A stretch of 11,064 nucleotides of DNA from JBIIJL01 sp044233795 (GCA_044233795.1 JBIIJL010000066.1:1-11064); one strand, 5' to 3'; shown: positions 1 to 7,480, counted from the stretch's first letter. Numbers and translations are program-made. Notes: a model not told the origin generated them from the letters alone.

Positions 1-2
1 AA

Positions 3-104
3 GCGCACACCCTAGAGCAACTCGAGACACTCCTTCCCTACAACATTGACACTCAACGTCTCGACAATATGAGAAGCTTACCTAACTTGATCTTGCCCGC
101 ATAG
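3..104 (+). CDS. possible 3' end of an unrecognised reading frame (partial)
   Basis: An open frame enters from the left edge and runs 33 codons to a TAG at 102-104, ending in a leucine- and asparagine-rich tail (last residues NLILPA). I do not recognise the sequence. A frame of this length can be open by chance, so this is only a candidate for the C-terminus of a gene starting outside the window. It lies just before the transposase remnant, so it could also be part of a decayed element. No domain or motif supports a function. Confidence 0.2.
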   Translation, partial: AHTLEQLETLLPYNIDTQRLDNMRSLPNLILPA

Positions 105-147
105 GTGGGGTTAATTCACCGCTTACGATGAGGGTTGGGGAGAGGGA

Positions 148-360
148 ATGTCAAGGATGGTCATTGACGATGAGATCTGTTCTCGTTTAGAAAAATTGCT
201 TCCAAAACCTACAGGCCGTCATGGTAAAGATGATCGGTTATATTTGGAGGCAATATGTTGGATGCTTCGTACTGATTCCATATACGTTGCCTATGACCTG
301 AGTACACAAACAGGTTCTCCAGTTTACCTCTATATGGATAAATTTCACTATCAACGTTAG
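148..360 (+). pseudogene. truncated IS5-type transposase (N-terminal domain only)
   Basis: The 70-residue product resembles the start of IS5-family transposases, the small N-terminal domain before the DDE core. Residues 9-42 carry the typical pattern: ICSRLEKLLPKP, then GRHGKDDRLYLEAI, then CWMLRT. Beyond residue 42 the match weakens. The expected W-R-D-L stretch is replaced, although a DL, a G six residues after the D, and later Y and F residues loosely keep the family spacing. A TAG at 358-360 ends the frame. Family members are several times longer and carry catalytic Asp/Asp/Glu residues, all missing here. A purine-rich ribosome-binding-like stretch (GGGGAGAGGG) precedes the ATG. I could not identify terminal inverted repeats or a target duplication, so the element boundaries are unknown. 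It is best read as a dead insertion-sequence relic upstream of glsA. Confidence 0.65.
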
Positions 361-388
361 CTGTGTTTTGCAAGAAATTAAGCGAACG

Positions 389-417
389 TTGTATTGCTGT
401 GCTAAATTTATCATAAT
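389..417 (+). promoter_or_regulatory. candidate sigma70 promoter for glsA
   Basis: TTGTAT at 389-394 and CATAAT at 412-417 are separated by 17 bp, giving a good -10 (5 of 6) and a weak -35 (3 of 6). Transcription would start near 424, about 20 bp before the glsA ATG. The stretch between the transposase remnant stop (360) and glsA is AT-rich and holds no other recognisable feature. This is pattern matching only. Confidence 0.3.
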
Positions 418-445
418 AACTCACTTTTTATATTGATGAGGGCTT

Positions 446-1378
446 ATGCCACATAAAACACCTTCCCTAGAGCTGCTGCAATCCCTAGTGCAACATGCTG
501 AAAAGAACCAAGACGGCGACACAGCAAACTATATCCCTGAGCTTGCTAACGTGAATAAAGATCTCACGGCCATAGGAGTGCAACCCCTTGGTGGTGAGAT
601 AGTCATGCATAGTAATGCACCACTAGAGTTAGTTACGCTACAGAGCACTTCTAAAATGATTCCTCTCATTGGGCTTCTTGAAGAACGCGGCGCTGAACAA
701 TTATTTGAATGGGTTAAAGTTGAACCTTCTGGCGATGAATTTGCCTCGATTACAAGACTTGAGCGTTTCGGTCCCAAACCCTCCAATCCTATGCTAAACG
801 CTGGTGCAATCGCTTTATGCTCTAATATTCCAGGCGTTGGTGAACAGCGTTTTGCTTGGCTTGAAAATTGGGTGCAGAAACTGTTTAATCAACGACTAAA
901 TATCAATCCTTTGGTATTTGCTTCAGAAAAACGGACTGGCGATAGAAATCGAGCATTAGCCTATCTCTTGCAAAGCCGTGGCAATCTTGGATCCAACGTA
1001 CCTGATACCCTTGATTTATATTTCGCACTTTGTTCTTACGAAACATTGTTACCACAGATGCTCTACCTCCCCACTTTGCTCGCCAATTCTGGTAAAGATC
1101 CATTTACTGGCGAGCAAGTCATCTCCCTTGAAACCTGCAAAATTACACTAGCCATAATGGCAACGTGCGGTTTGTACAATGAAACAGGTGCTCACATGGT
1201 TCATACAGGCATGCCTGCTAAAAGCGGTGTTTCTGGATATACCATTGCTGTAGTACCCGGTAAAGCAGGTGTTGTGGTATTAAGTCCAAGAGTAAATGCA
1301 AAAGGTAACAGCATTCGCGGAGAAATTATGCTCAAAGGCCTTTCCCATGAAATGAATTGGCATTTCGCTATCACTTAA
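446..1378 (+). CDS. glsA: glutaminase A
   Basis: Glutaminase hydrolyses L-glutamine to L-glutamate and ammonia in the cytoplasm. The protein has 310 residues, the usual length for this family, which has a serine beta-lactamase-like fold. Visible motifs in order: ANYIPELANV at 27-36; the nucleophile motif S-T-S-K at 67-70 (Ser67 and Lys70); the substrate-pocket segment KPSNPMLNAGAI at 111-122; Glu161 and Asn168 in the SEKRTGDRN segment; Tyr192; CGLYNETG at 241-248; and PAKSGVSG at 257-264 with the conserved Lys-Ser-Gly. Start: the ATG at 446 is preceded by a TGAGG Shine-Dalgarno-like sequence, and the N-terminus fits the family. sdaA follows 59 bp downstream on the same strand. The pair would convert Gln and Ser into central metabolites and ammonia, consistent with an amino-acid-using lifestyle. 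A role for the ammonia in acid tolerance is known for some GlsA enzymes but is only a guess here. Confidence 0.95.
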   Translation: MPHKTPSLELLQSLVQHAEKNQDGDTANYIPELANVNKDLTAIGVQPLGGEIVMHSNAPLELVTLQSTSKMIPLIGLLEERGAEQLFEWVKVEPSGDEFASITRLERFGPKPSNPMLNAGAIALCSNIPGVGEQRFAWLENWVQKLFNQRLNINPLVFASEKRTGDRNRALAYLLQSRGNLGSNVPDTLDLYFALCSYETLLPQMLYLPTLLANSGKDPFTGEQVISLETCKITLAIMATCGLYNETGAHMVHTGMPAKSGVSGYTIAVVPGKAGVVVLSPRVNAKGNSIRGEIMLKGLSHEMNWHFAIT

Positions 1379-1385
1379 TTTTTTG

Positions 1386-1394
1386 TGCTAGAAT
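1386..1394 (+). promoter_or_regulatory. candidate extended -10 promoter for sdaA
   Basis: TGCTAGAAT, an extended -10 element (TGn plus TAGAAT), lies in the 59-bp gap between glsA and sdaA. A start site near 1401 would give a leader of about 37 nt. No good -35 is visible, as expected for extended -10 promoters. If real, sdaA can be expressed apart from glsA. No terminator hairpin is visible after glsA, so read-through is also possible. Confidence 0.3.
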
Positions 1395-1437
1395 CAGCTT
1401 TTTCGCATGCAAATTAGCAAACTGGATATATAAAAAC

Positions 1438-2814
1438 ATGAGTATCAGCCTATTTGATTTATTTTCTGTGGGTATTGGACCTTCGAGCTCGCATACAGTT
1501 GGTCCAATGCTCGCAGCCAACGCTTTTTTAGAGCTCATAGCACAGAGACAATTATTTTCATCCGCAATAAGAATTAAAATTGAGCTTTATGGTTCTCTTG
1601 CGCTGACAGGAAAAGGACATGGCACTGATAAAGCAATCTTGAATGGACTAGAAAGCAAAACACCGGAAACTGTCGATCCCTATAGCATGATCCCGCGTAT
1701 GCATGAAATTCTGTCATCTAAGGTTCTCAACCTTGGTGAAAAAAAGGAACTACATTTTGACGAAAACACTGATTTTCTATTCCTACAAAAGGAGCTTTTA
1801 CCGAAGCACAGCAACGGTATGCGATTCACGCTGTTTGCTTCCAATGGGACAACTTTGTTGACTCAAGTCTACTACTCAATTGGTGGTGGGTTTATCACCA
1901 CTGAAGAGGATTTTGATCAAAAAAATGGAGTATCGAATGTCCTACCTTACCCTTTTGAAACAGGCGATGAATTACTTAAGCATTGTGACACTTATCAATT
2001 AACCATTCCCGAACTAATGCTTGCCAATGAATTAACTTGGCGTGATAAAGCATCTATTGAATCAGGCATTCTTGCCATTGCTCGTGTCATGATTGATTGC
2101 ATTGAAAATGGCTGTCGTCATCCAGGCATACTCCCGGGAGGCTTACAACTTAAGCGACGCGCGCCCGAATTATTTCAAAAACTTAACAATCAGCAAGGGA
2201 TTGCGAGTGTTTACGAACACAGCGATATCATGAATCGGCTCAATCTCTATGCAATGGCCGTCAACGAAGAAAATGCCGCAGGCGGTCGAATTGTTACAGC
2301 CCCCACCAATGGTGCTGCTGGCATCATCCCAGCCGTGCTAAAGTATTGCCAAGAAGCCCATGAAAAAATGAAAAATGAAGACGTCTTCACCTATTTTCTG
2401 ACAGCTGCGGCTATAGGTATTCTGTACAAAAAGGGCGCGTCTATTTCCGGCGCTGAAGTAGGATGTCAAGGTGAAGTCGGAGTTGCTTCATCGATGGCTG
2501 CGGCAGGACTAACTGCAGTCCTTGGCGGCAGTGTACTTCAAATCGAAAATGCTGCTGAAATTGCTATGGAGCATCATTTGGGTATGACCTGTGATCCAGT
2601 ATTAGGACTTGTTCAAATTCCTTGTATAGAGCGAAATGCGATGGGCTCAGTTAAAGCCGTTAACGCATCACGCATGGCGCTGATTGGCGACGGTCAGCAT
2701 CAGATTTCTCTAGATAAAGTGATCCGTACTATGCGGCAAACTGGCCAAGACATGCAGAGTATTTACAAAGAAACTTCTTTAGGTGGCCTGGCTGTTAACT
2801 TTACTGAATGCTAG
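1438..2814 (+). CDS. sdaA: L-serine dehydratase, single-chain iron-sulfur type
   Basis: This cytoplasmic lyase deaminates L-serine to pyruvate and ammonia using a [4Fe-4S] cluster instead of pyridoxal phosphate. The 458-residue protein has the N-terminal beta-domain signature FDLFSVGIGPSSSHTVGP at 6-23. The catalytic alpha-domain carries ENAAGGRIVTAPTNGAAG at 278-295 and the cluster cysteines Cys343 (VGCQGE), Cys385 (MTCDP) and Cys396 (QIPC). The last residue is Cys458. From memory, the L. pneumophila enzyme has this same length and these same cysteine positions, and its C-terminal Cys folds into the active site as a cluster ligand and intrinsic inhibitor; the sequence here predicts the same arrangement. 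Start choice: the ATG at 1438 gives the family N-terminus directly. An in-frame ATG at 1357 would add 27 unrelated residues and overlap the glsA end. The ribosome-binding site is weak (GGA about 11 nt upstream). It converges with the transporter gene across a 56-bp gap. Confidence 0.95.
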   Translation: MSISLFDLFSVGIGPSSSHTVGPMLAANAFLELIAQRQLFSSAIRIKIELYGSLALTGKGHGTDKAILNGLESKTPETVDPYSMIPRMHEILSSKVLNLGEKKELHFDENTDFLFLQKELLPKHSNGMRFTLFASNGTTLLTQVYYSIGGGFITTEEDFDQKNGVSNVLPYPFETGDELLKHCDTYQLTIPELMLANELTWRDKASIESGILAIARVMIDCIENGCRHPGILPGGLQLKRRAPELFQKLNNQQGIASVYEHSDIMNRLNLYAMAVNEENAAGGRIVTAPTNGAAGIIPAVLKYCQEAHEKMKNEDVFTYFLTAAAIGILYKKGASISGAEVGCQGEVGVASSMAAAGLTAVLGGSVLQIENAAEIAMEHHLGMTCDPVLGLVQIPCIERNAMGSVKAVNASRMALIGDGQHQISLDKVIRTMRQTGQDMQSIYKETSLGGLAVNFTEC

Positions 2815-2870
2815 ATTTTGCTCACGTCGATCTCAAATCCTACGCCGAAATCAAGTGACAACGCCTACCG

Positions 2871-4193
2871 TTAAACCGCATTAAGCGCAGCTCTTTGGTC
2901 CCGCGAGCATGGCCTTAATGAGCGCCCTGGATAAGATTCTCGAATGAACCAAAGTGCAAGAATTAAGCTTGCGAGAAAACAACAAGGAAGTACAAGTAAT
3001 GCCTTCTGATAACTCGAAACAAGATAAACCGGCACACCCTGCACTATACGAAACTCAGATATACGTTGCAAAATAACGCCGACCAGGGGTTGAAAAATTG
3101 CTCCACCGATCAACACAGAAAGATTATTGAACCCTGAAGCTGTGCCAACCAAATGTGGTGGATTATTATCATTCACTACCGCAAAACTTACCGTTTGGCC
3201 GCCTGCCCCAAATCCAAATAAAAACAACACCAGATACATAAGATTTAAAGAGACATTGGGCACATAGAGTAGCACGAGAGTTGCAACCAAACCCACTACT
3301 GAACTCGTAGCCAGAGCTATCTTTCGACTAGAAAATCTATCACTCACCCAACCAAGCAGCGGACTGCCCACACCAATCCCAATCCAAATCATCGTACATA
3401 GACCTGAAGCTACCACCACACTAACATGATATTTTTCCTGCAGGTAAGGGACCCCCCACAGGGCTCCAAACACTGCAATTGGCGTCCAAACTGAAAATGC
3501 ATACGCTCCAGTTATCCAAGTATATGAGCGGCTACAGACCTCCAGCAAACGGCGCCATTCCTCGAGAAAACGCCTCTTAGGCACTGATTGTGTTGCCTGA
3601 TCTGGATAATCTCGTATCAAAAACCATAAGAGCAATGCCAACAAAAACCCCACTAACGATAAAATAAAACTCGCATTCCGCCAACCCACATGTTCAATCA
3701 AGGCAGCAAGAGGCATTTCACCAAAAATCGCACCAACCGAGCTCATGGCTTGAGCAACCCCGGCAAGAATTGCAAAATAACTTAAGGGAAACCAGCGCGA
3801 TACCAGTACGAGTACCCCAATAAAAGAAAAAGCTGAGCCAATTCCAATTAGGAAACGTCCGAGAGATGCTGTAACAACACTATCAGTTGAGGCAAAGAAG
3901 AAAGAACCACATGCACACAATAACAATGCTCCGGTCATTAATTTACGTGGCCCATAGCGGTCAAAGAGCATACCTGCTGGAAGCTGCATTGGTGCATACG
4001 CGTAAAAATAAAAGGCAGATATCACACCAAACCCTTCTGCAGTAACCTTAAAGGTCCTCATCATGGGGGCAGCCATCACACTTGGCGCTACTTGTAATAT
4101 ATATTCGTAAAGATAAAATGATGCCGCTAGAAAAAAAATAAGATAGGCGCTCAATTTGCTATGCTTTGGAATAGGTTCGTGATACGTGCTCAA
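2871..4193 (-). CDS. major facilitator superfamily transporter
   Basis: A 440-residue inner-membrane permease with about twelve hydrophobic segments; the first covers roughly residues 14-35. Two copies of the MFS loop 2-3/8-9 motif are visible: GMLFDRYGPRKL at 74-85 and GWVSDRFSSRKI at 281-292, with a hydrophilic central loop at about 195-225. The Y-E-Y-I-L-Q-V-A-P-S-V-M stretch at 29-40 resembles MFS permeases that are abundant in Legionella and Coxiella, some of which (the Pht group) import amino acids from the phagosome. Substrate cannot be read from sequence; amino acid or organic anion uptake is an inference. Start: the frame has no ATG before residue 40, which lies just after the first membrane segment. 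The best start is TTG at 4193-4191, with no clear Shine-Dalgarno sequence. It is last in the leftward block, 33 bp after anmK, and converges with sdaA. Confidence 0.85.
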   Translation of the reverse strand: MSTYHEPIPKHSKLSAYLIFFLAASFYLYEYILQVAPSVMAAPMMRTFKVTAEGFGVISAFYFYAYAPMQLPAGMLFDRYGPRKLMTGALLLCACGSFFFASTDSVVTASLGRFLIGIGSAFSFIGVLVLVSRWFPLSYFAILAGVAQAMSSVGAIFGEMPLAALIEHVGWRNASFILSLVGFLLALLLWFLIRDYPDQATQSVPKRRFLEEWRRLLEVCSRSYTWITGAYAFSVWTPIAVFGALWGVPYLQEKYHVSVVVASGLCTMIWIGIGVGSPLLGWVSDRFSSRKIALATSSVVGLVATLVLLYVPNVSLNLMYLVLFLFGFGAGGQTVSFAVVNDNNPPHLVGTASGFNNLSVLIGGAIFQPLVGVILQRISEFRIVQGVPVYLVSSYQKALLVLPCCFLASLILALWFIRESYPGRSLRPCSRDQRAALNAV

Positions 4194-4226
4194 TTTATTT
4201 TCATTATTATTAGAAAAAGTAGTACA

Positions 4227-5345
4227 TTACACCTTAAGTGAATTTATTTTGTCAATCCCTGCAGGGTAAATAGCTCCATAGACGGCAGGATGACTCGCCC
4301 CTGTGATGACTGAAAAATCAAGTGGGCATTTATTGAGTGCTTTATCTGCAAGCCATGCGAACATCATTGCTTCAATATAGTCAGGATCTATACCCACTGT
4401 TTGGGTGCTCGTGACCAATGTACTGGGCAGCTCCCTAGCCAGTATACTCATCAAAAAAGTATTATGAACCCCACCACCACAGACCAATAGTCTCTTTATG
4501 GATAAAGGATATTTCTTGATAGCGCGCGCGATAACCACTGCAGTCAACTCTACCAGTGTTCTTTGAAGATCTGTAGGCGCATAGTCTTGAGTTAAGTATT
4601 GCTGAAGCCACTCATGCGAGAAATATTCTTTTCCAACACTCTTCGGGGCAACTTGCTTAAAATAAGTGTCTTCCAACAGCAAAGACAAAAGTAGCTCTTG
4701 CATAGTCCCTGTTGCGGCCCACATCCCACACTCATCATAAAGAGCATGCAAATGTTGGCTTGCAAGAAAATCTAGTAGTGCATTCCCCGGACCAACATCA
4801 TAACCGCTCACACCCATATGATGATCAAGGAAAGTCACATTAGATATTCCTCCAATATTGACAACGGCCAACGGATGCGCCTCATGCTCAAATATTGCTT
4901 GATGATATATGGGAGCATAAGGTGCACCCTGGCCCCCAATCACTAAATCGCGTGTTCTAAAATCCGCCACCACAGTGATTTTAGTCTTTTCCGCGATGGT
5001 GTGAGCACACCCAAGCTGTACCGTATAAGGCACTTTCTCAGTTGCATCATGACAGATGGTCTGACCATGGCTGCCAATAGCCTCAATATGTTCGTAAGTA
5101 ATATTTGCTTGTCTAATAAGCTCAAGCACTGCCAAAGCAAAATCTTCACCGATCTGGGTATTGAGTTGGCTCTGGCGCGCAGGTCCCATATTACCCTGGC
5201 TTAAAAACTGAAGTAATGCGCACTTTGTTTGCTCACGATACGGGATAGTAATACCTTTAATCAAACGCTGCGTAGATACATCAACCAATGCAGCATCAAT
5301 CCCATCCATGCTCGTGCCTGACATTAACCCAATGAATAATCTCAT
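4227..5345 (-). CDS. anmK: anhydro-N-acetylmuramic acid kinase
   Basis: AnmK opens the 1,6-anhydro ring of anhydroMurNAc and phosphorylates it with ATP, giving MurNAc-6-phosphate for murein recycling in the cytoplasm. The 372-residue protein shows the N-terminal phosphate-binding motif FIGLMSGTSMDGIDAAL at 4-20; GSHGQTICHD at 91-100; VADFRTRDLVIGGQGAPYAP at 126-145; VNIGGISNV at 162-170; DVGPGN at 183-188, where Asp183 is the likely general base; CGGGVHN at 289-295; and DYIEAMMFAWLA at 322-333. Length fits the family (about 370). Start: the ATG at 5345 is preceded by GGA with 7-nt spacing and gives the family-like N-terminus; an in-frame GTG at 5357 would add four residues. It lies 59 bp after tatD. 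Its substrate derives from lytic transglycosylase action, so it is functionally linked to mltG in the same block. The later recycling enzyme MurQ is not in the window. Confidence 0.95.
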   Translation of the reverse strand: MRLFIGLMSGTSMDGIDAALVDVSTQRLIKGITIPYREQTKCALLQFLSQGNMGPARQSQLNTQIGEDFALAVLELIRQANITYEHIEAIGSHGQTICHDATEKVPYTVQLGCAHTIAEKTKITVVADFRTRDLVIGGQGAPYAPIYHQAIFEHEAHPLAVVNIGGISNVTFLDHHMGVSGYDVGPGNALLDFLASQHLHALYDECGMWAATGTMQELLLSLLLEDTYFKQVAPKSVGKEYFSHEWLQQYLTQDYAPTDLQRTLVELTAVVIARAIKKYPLSIKRLLVCGGGVHNTFLMSILARELPSTLVTSTQTVGIDPDYIEAMMFAWLADKALNKCPLDFSVITGASHPAVYGAIYPAGIDKINSLKV

Positions 5346-5404
5346 AAAAACATCCACAATCTAAACCAAAGACTAACAGCGCACGGTCATCATCCTCGCA
5401 GAGC

Positions 5405-6217
5405 TTACAATAAACGGTGGTCATCGATTTGAAAACAACGATAAAAATTTTCCGTTGTTTGTCGAGCAAAAGACTCATAGTTCATGTTCAAAAGTTCACT
5501 CATAAACAGCGCCACCTCTTTCACTAATGCTGGATGATTTTGCTTACCACGAAATGGAACAGGCGCAAGATATGGCGCGTCTGTTTCAATAAGGATCCTA
5601 TCTTTTGGTACTTTTTTAGCTACCTCTCGAAGCATCTCGGCATTTTTGAATGTTACAATCCCTGAAAAAGAGATATAGAAATTAAGTGCTAAGGCACGTT
5701 TTGCCACATCCCAATCCTCAGAAAAACAATGCATCACCCCACCAATGTCGAGAGCACCCTCTTCCTCCATCAACAATAATGTATCATTAGCTGCTTGCCT
5801 AGTATGAATAATCAGAGGTTTACGAGTTGTGATTGCAGCTTTAATATGCTCACGAAACCGCTGGCGCTGCAAACTTCGCCCAGTTTCGGTATCGATTCGA
5901 TAATAATCGAGGCCTGTCTCACCAATGGCAATACATTTTGGGTGATGTGTAAGTGCTATGAGGTCTTTTGCATCAAGCTCTTGATACGTTTCTGTTGGAT
6001 GCACGCCGACTGAAAAACTCACATCAGGGTAATTTTCGGCAAATTTCTGTAAGAGAGGTAATTCAGAAGGCACTACACATACACAAAGCATATGTTCTAT
6101 TCCGACGGCACGAGCCTTCTTTATCACATCATCCATGTTATTATCAAACTCAGTTAAATCAATGCTATTTAGGTGACAATGTGAATCAACCAATGGTGGG
6201 AGGGCTGTTTTAGTCAT
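5405..6217 (-). CDS. tatD: TatD-family metal-dependent deoxyribonuclease
   Basis: A 270-residue amidohydrolase-fold metal-dependent hydrolase. TatD proteins act as 3'-5' exonucleases on DNA, and some also remove D-Tyr-type aminoacyl groups; the exact role of this paralogue (YcfH-like by position) is less well defined. Metal-ligand positions are all visible: H13 and H15 in DSHCHL, E100 in GETGLDYY, H138 in IIHTR, H163 in MHCF and D213 in ETDAPYLAP. GVHPTE at 71-76 is also typical. The length and C-terminal segment QNHPALV followed by QTTENFYRCF are normal for the family. The ATG at 6217 places DSHCHL at residues 11-16; the Shine-Dalgarno sequence is weak. It starts 4 bp after the pilZ stop, so it is probably cotranscribed. 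This pilZ-tatD position is the usual one in Pseudomonas and relatives. Confidence 0.92.
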   Translation of the reverse strand: MTKTALPPLVDSHCHLNSIDLTEFDNNMDDVIKKARAVGIEHMLCVCVVPSELPLLQKFAENYPDVSFSVGVHPTETYQELDAKDLIALTHHPKCIAIGETGLDYYRIDTETGRSLQRQRFREHIKAAITTRKPLIIHTRQAANDTLLLMEEEGALDIGGVMHCFSEDWDVAKRALALNFYISFSGIVTFKNAEMLREVAKKVPKDRILIETDAPYLAPVPFRGKQNHPALVKEVALFMSELLNMNYESFARQTTENFYRCFQIDDHRLL

Positions 6218-6221
6218 AAGT

Positions 6222-6563
6222 TCAAATAGTATCAGTAGGTTGAGTGGATTTTAACATACCCGCAAGATAGGTTTCTATTTTATTACACAAAGCACGATTT
6301 GGCTCGCCAACAAACTGTACACCAATCCCCATTGGTTTATTCCCCTGCGCGATTTTAGGTGTCAACCAAACGACTTTTCCTTGAATCACGAAAGGCTCTG
6401 GCTCATCCATCAGTTGAATCGTCAACTGCATTGAACTGCCAAGTTGATAGAGATTTTTTGTACGAATAAACAAACCGCCGCCAACAATAAATGGCATGTA
6501 AGACAAATACAGCGCATTTTCACTATTAAATATGCAGTTGATCGATTGGGATTTATCCTTCAT
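6222..6563 (-). CDS. pilZ: PilZ-domain protein, type IV pilus type
   Basis: A 113-residue, single-domain PilZ protein. The gene next to holB is required for type IV pilus biogenesis in several gammaproteobacteria and acts in the cytoplasm near the pilus extension machinery. Visible: the hydrophobic start SYMPFIVGGGLFIRT at 21-35, QGKVVWLTPK at 61-70, and GNKPMGIGVQF at 74-84. The canonical cyclic-di-GMP binding signature (an RxxxR motif plus D/NxSxxG) is absent: the second motif is replaced by IVGGGLFI. This is typical of the pilus-type PilZ proteins that do not bind the nucleotide. Start: the ATG at 6563 overlaps the holB stop and follows a strong AGGAGG; a longer frame from 6593 would lie inside holB and lacks such a site. 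No other pilus gene is in the window. Confidence 0.88.
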   Translation of the reverse strand: MKDKSQSINCIFNSENALYLSYMPFIVGGGLFIRTKNLYQLGSSMQLTIQLMDEPEPFVIQGKVVWLTPKIAQGNKPMGIGVQFVGEPNRALCNKIETYLAGMLKSTQPTDTI

Positions 6564-6575
6564 CAAAAGCCTCCT
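6561..6575 (-). promoter_or_regulatory. pilZ ribosome-binding site with TGATG stop-start overlap
   Basis: On the minus strand AGGAGG (6575-6570) stands 6 nt before the pilZ ATG (6563-6561). The holB stop TGA (6565-6563) shares one base with that ATG, giving the TGATG arrangement typical of translational coupling. This is the strongest Shine-Dalgarno sequence I see in the window, and it decides the pilZ start. Confidence 0.85.
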
Positions 6576-7480
6576 ACAAACCCCAACAACCAATCTTCAA
6601 GCGCTAGGGTCTCATTCAAATTGATCTGATGAGTCGTCTTTTTAATCATAGCATTCAATTGATCAATTTGTTTGAAGAGCATGACAGGATGGCACAATTG
6701 AGAAAGTTGCACCAAAGGAACAGACTTTGCACCAGGAGCCTTCAAACACTGTAGATTTAGCTCTATTGCAGCTGCACTGATGAGATACAACAACCACAGG
6801 AGATCTTCAAACGCATATGCCATCCACTGAGCTACCACACGAGGAGGCGATACCTGTCCCTTAATGACATTACAAAGTTGCTCAATAAAAATTGTACGTT
6901 GTTGATAAAGTATTGCTCGCGGCGAATCCACCATATAATCTGCGCCAACCGATAGCGCGCCCTCAACTTCAGCTTTTTCCCTATCCACTGGCATAGAAAA
7001 AGTATAACGCTGACAGCGACTTAACACGGTTGCAGGAATACTACCTACCTGCTCTGCAACCAGAATAAAACGTGTATGTGACGGCGGCTCTTCTAACACT
7101 TTCAAGAACGCATTACTTGCCGAAATGTTCATCCTATCAACAGGTGCAATGATAATGATACGATATGCTGCACATTGGGGTGTTTGATATACATCTTCTT
7201 GCAGCACGCGCACCTGATCTATTTTGATCGCCCGAGCAGTATCTTCTTTAAAAATAAAACAAACATCGGGATGTCCTTGTTGTTGCAATAAATGACAGGC
7301 TCGGCAATCCCCGCATGGAGGCGATGTGGTATGTTCGCACAACAAACACCTGGTAAGTTCATTAGCAAAAGATAGTAGATTCAGCGCCTGTGGACCTACC
7401 AGGAGCACCGCTTGCGGTAATCGTCTCTGCTGAGCCATAGCTAACAGTTCTGGGTGTGAAACCACATATTGCTCAGGCAT
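6563..7480 (-). CDS. holB: DNA polymerase III delta' subunit (clamp loader)
   Basis: Delta' is a structural subunit of the clamp loader that places the sliding clamp on DNA. The 305-residue protein has an AAA+ fold. The nucleotide-binding loop region (LLVGPQALNL at 26-35) lacks the GxxxxGK[T/S] pattern, as expected because delta' does not bind ATP. Zinc-site cysteines Cys48, Cys56, Cys59 and Cys62 are present with near-E. coli spacing. Further hallmarks are IDQVRVL at 87-93, NAFLKVLEEPP at 123-133, THFILV-like TRFILV at 136-141, and the Ser-Arg-Cys motif LSRCQRYTF at 153-161. The C-terminal helical part is divergent, which is normal for delta'. The ATG at 7480 lies inside the 3' end of tmk (8-bp overlap), and the stop overlaps pilZ by one base, indicating a tightly coupled operon. 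Confidence 0.93.
   Translation of the reverse strand: MPEQYVVSHPELLAMAQQRRLPQAVLLVGPQALNLLSFANELTRCLLCEHTTSPPCGDCRACHLLQQQGHPDVCFIFKEDTARAIKIDQVRVLQEDVYQTPQCAAYRIIIIAPVDRMNISASNAFLKVLEEPPSHTRFILVAEQVGSIPATVLSRCQRYTFSMPVDREKAEVEGALSVGADYMVDSPRAILYQQRTIFIEQLCNVIKGQVSPPRVVAQWMAYAFEDLLWLLYLISAAAIELNLQCLKAPGAKSVPLVQLSQLCHPVMLFKQIDQLNAMIKKTTHQINLNETLALEDWLLGFVGGF

Noticed and set aside
105..147. Terminal inverted repeat or attachment site just left of the transposase relic
   Set aside because: GGTG and CACC arms around GGGTTAATT are only 4 bp, and no matching right-hand end was found downstream of 360.
209..424. 71-residue minus-strand frame over the transposase relic
   Set aside because: No recognisable motif or convincing ribosome-binding site; it is antisense to the IS5-type similarity, which is the better explanation.
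1357..1437. 27-residue N-terminal extension of the serine dehydratase from an upstream ATG
   Set aside because: The added residues resemble nothing in the family, overlap the end of glsA, and the ATG at 1438 gives the canonical N-terminus and the 458-residue length.
2815..2870. Bidirectional terminator between the convergent sdaA and transporter genes
   Set aside because: Only a poor imperfect stem (GATTTTG with CAAATC) and no T-run on either strand; not enough to call.
5296..5478. 60-residue minus-strand frame bridging tatD and anmK
   Set aside because: It overlaps both well-supported genes in another frame and has no family resemblance; the cysteine pairs look accidental.
6564..6593. Ten-residue upstream extension of PilZ
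   Set aside because: It would start inside holB without a Shine-Dalgarno sequence, whereas the ATG at 6563 has AGGAGG at ideal spacing.
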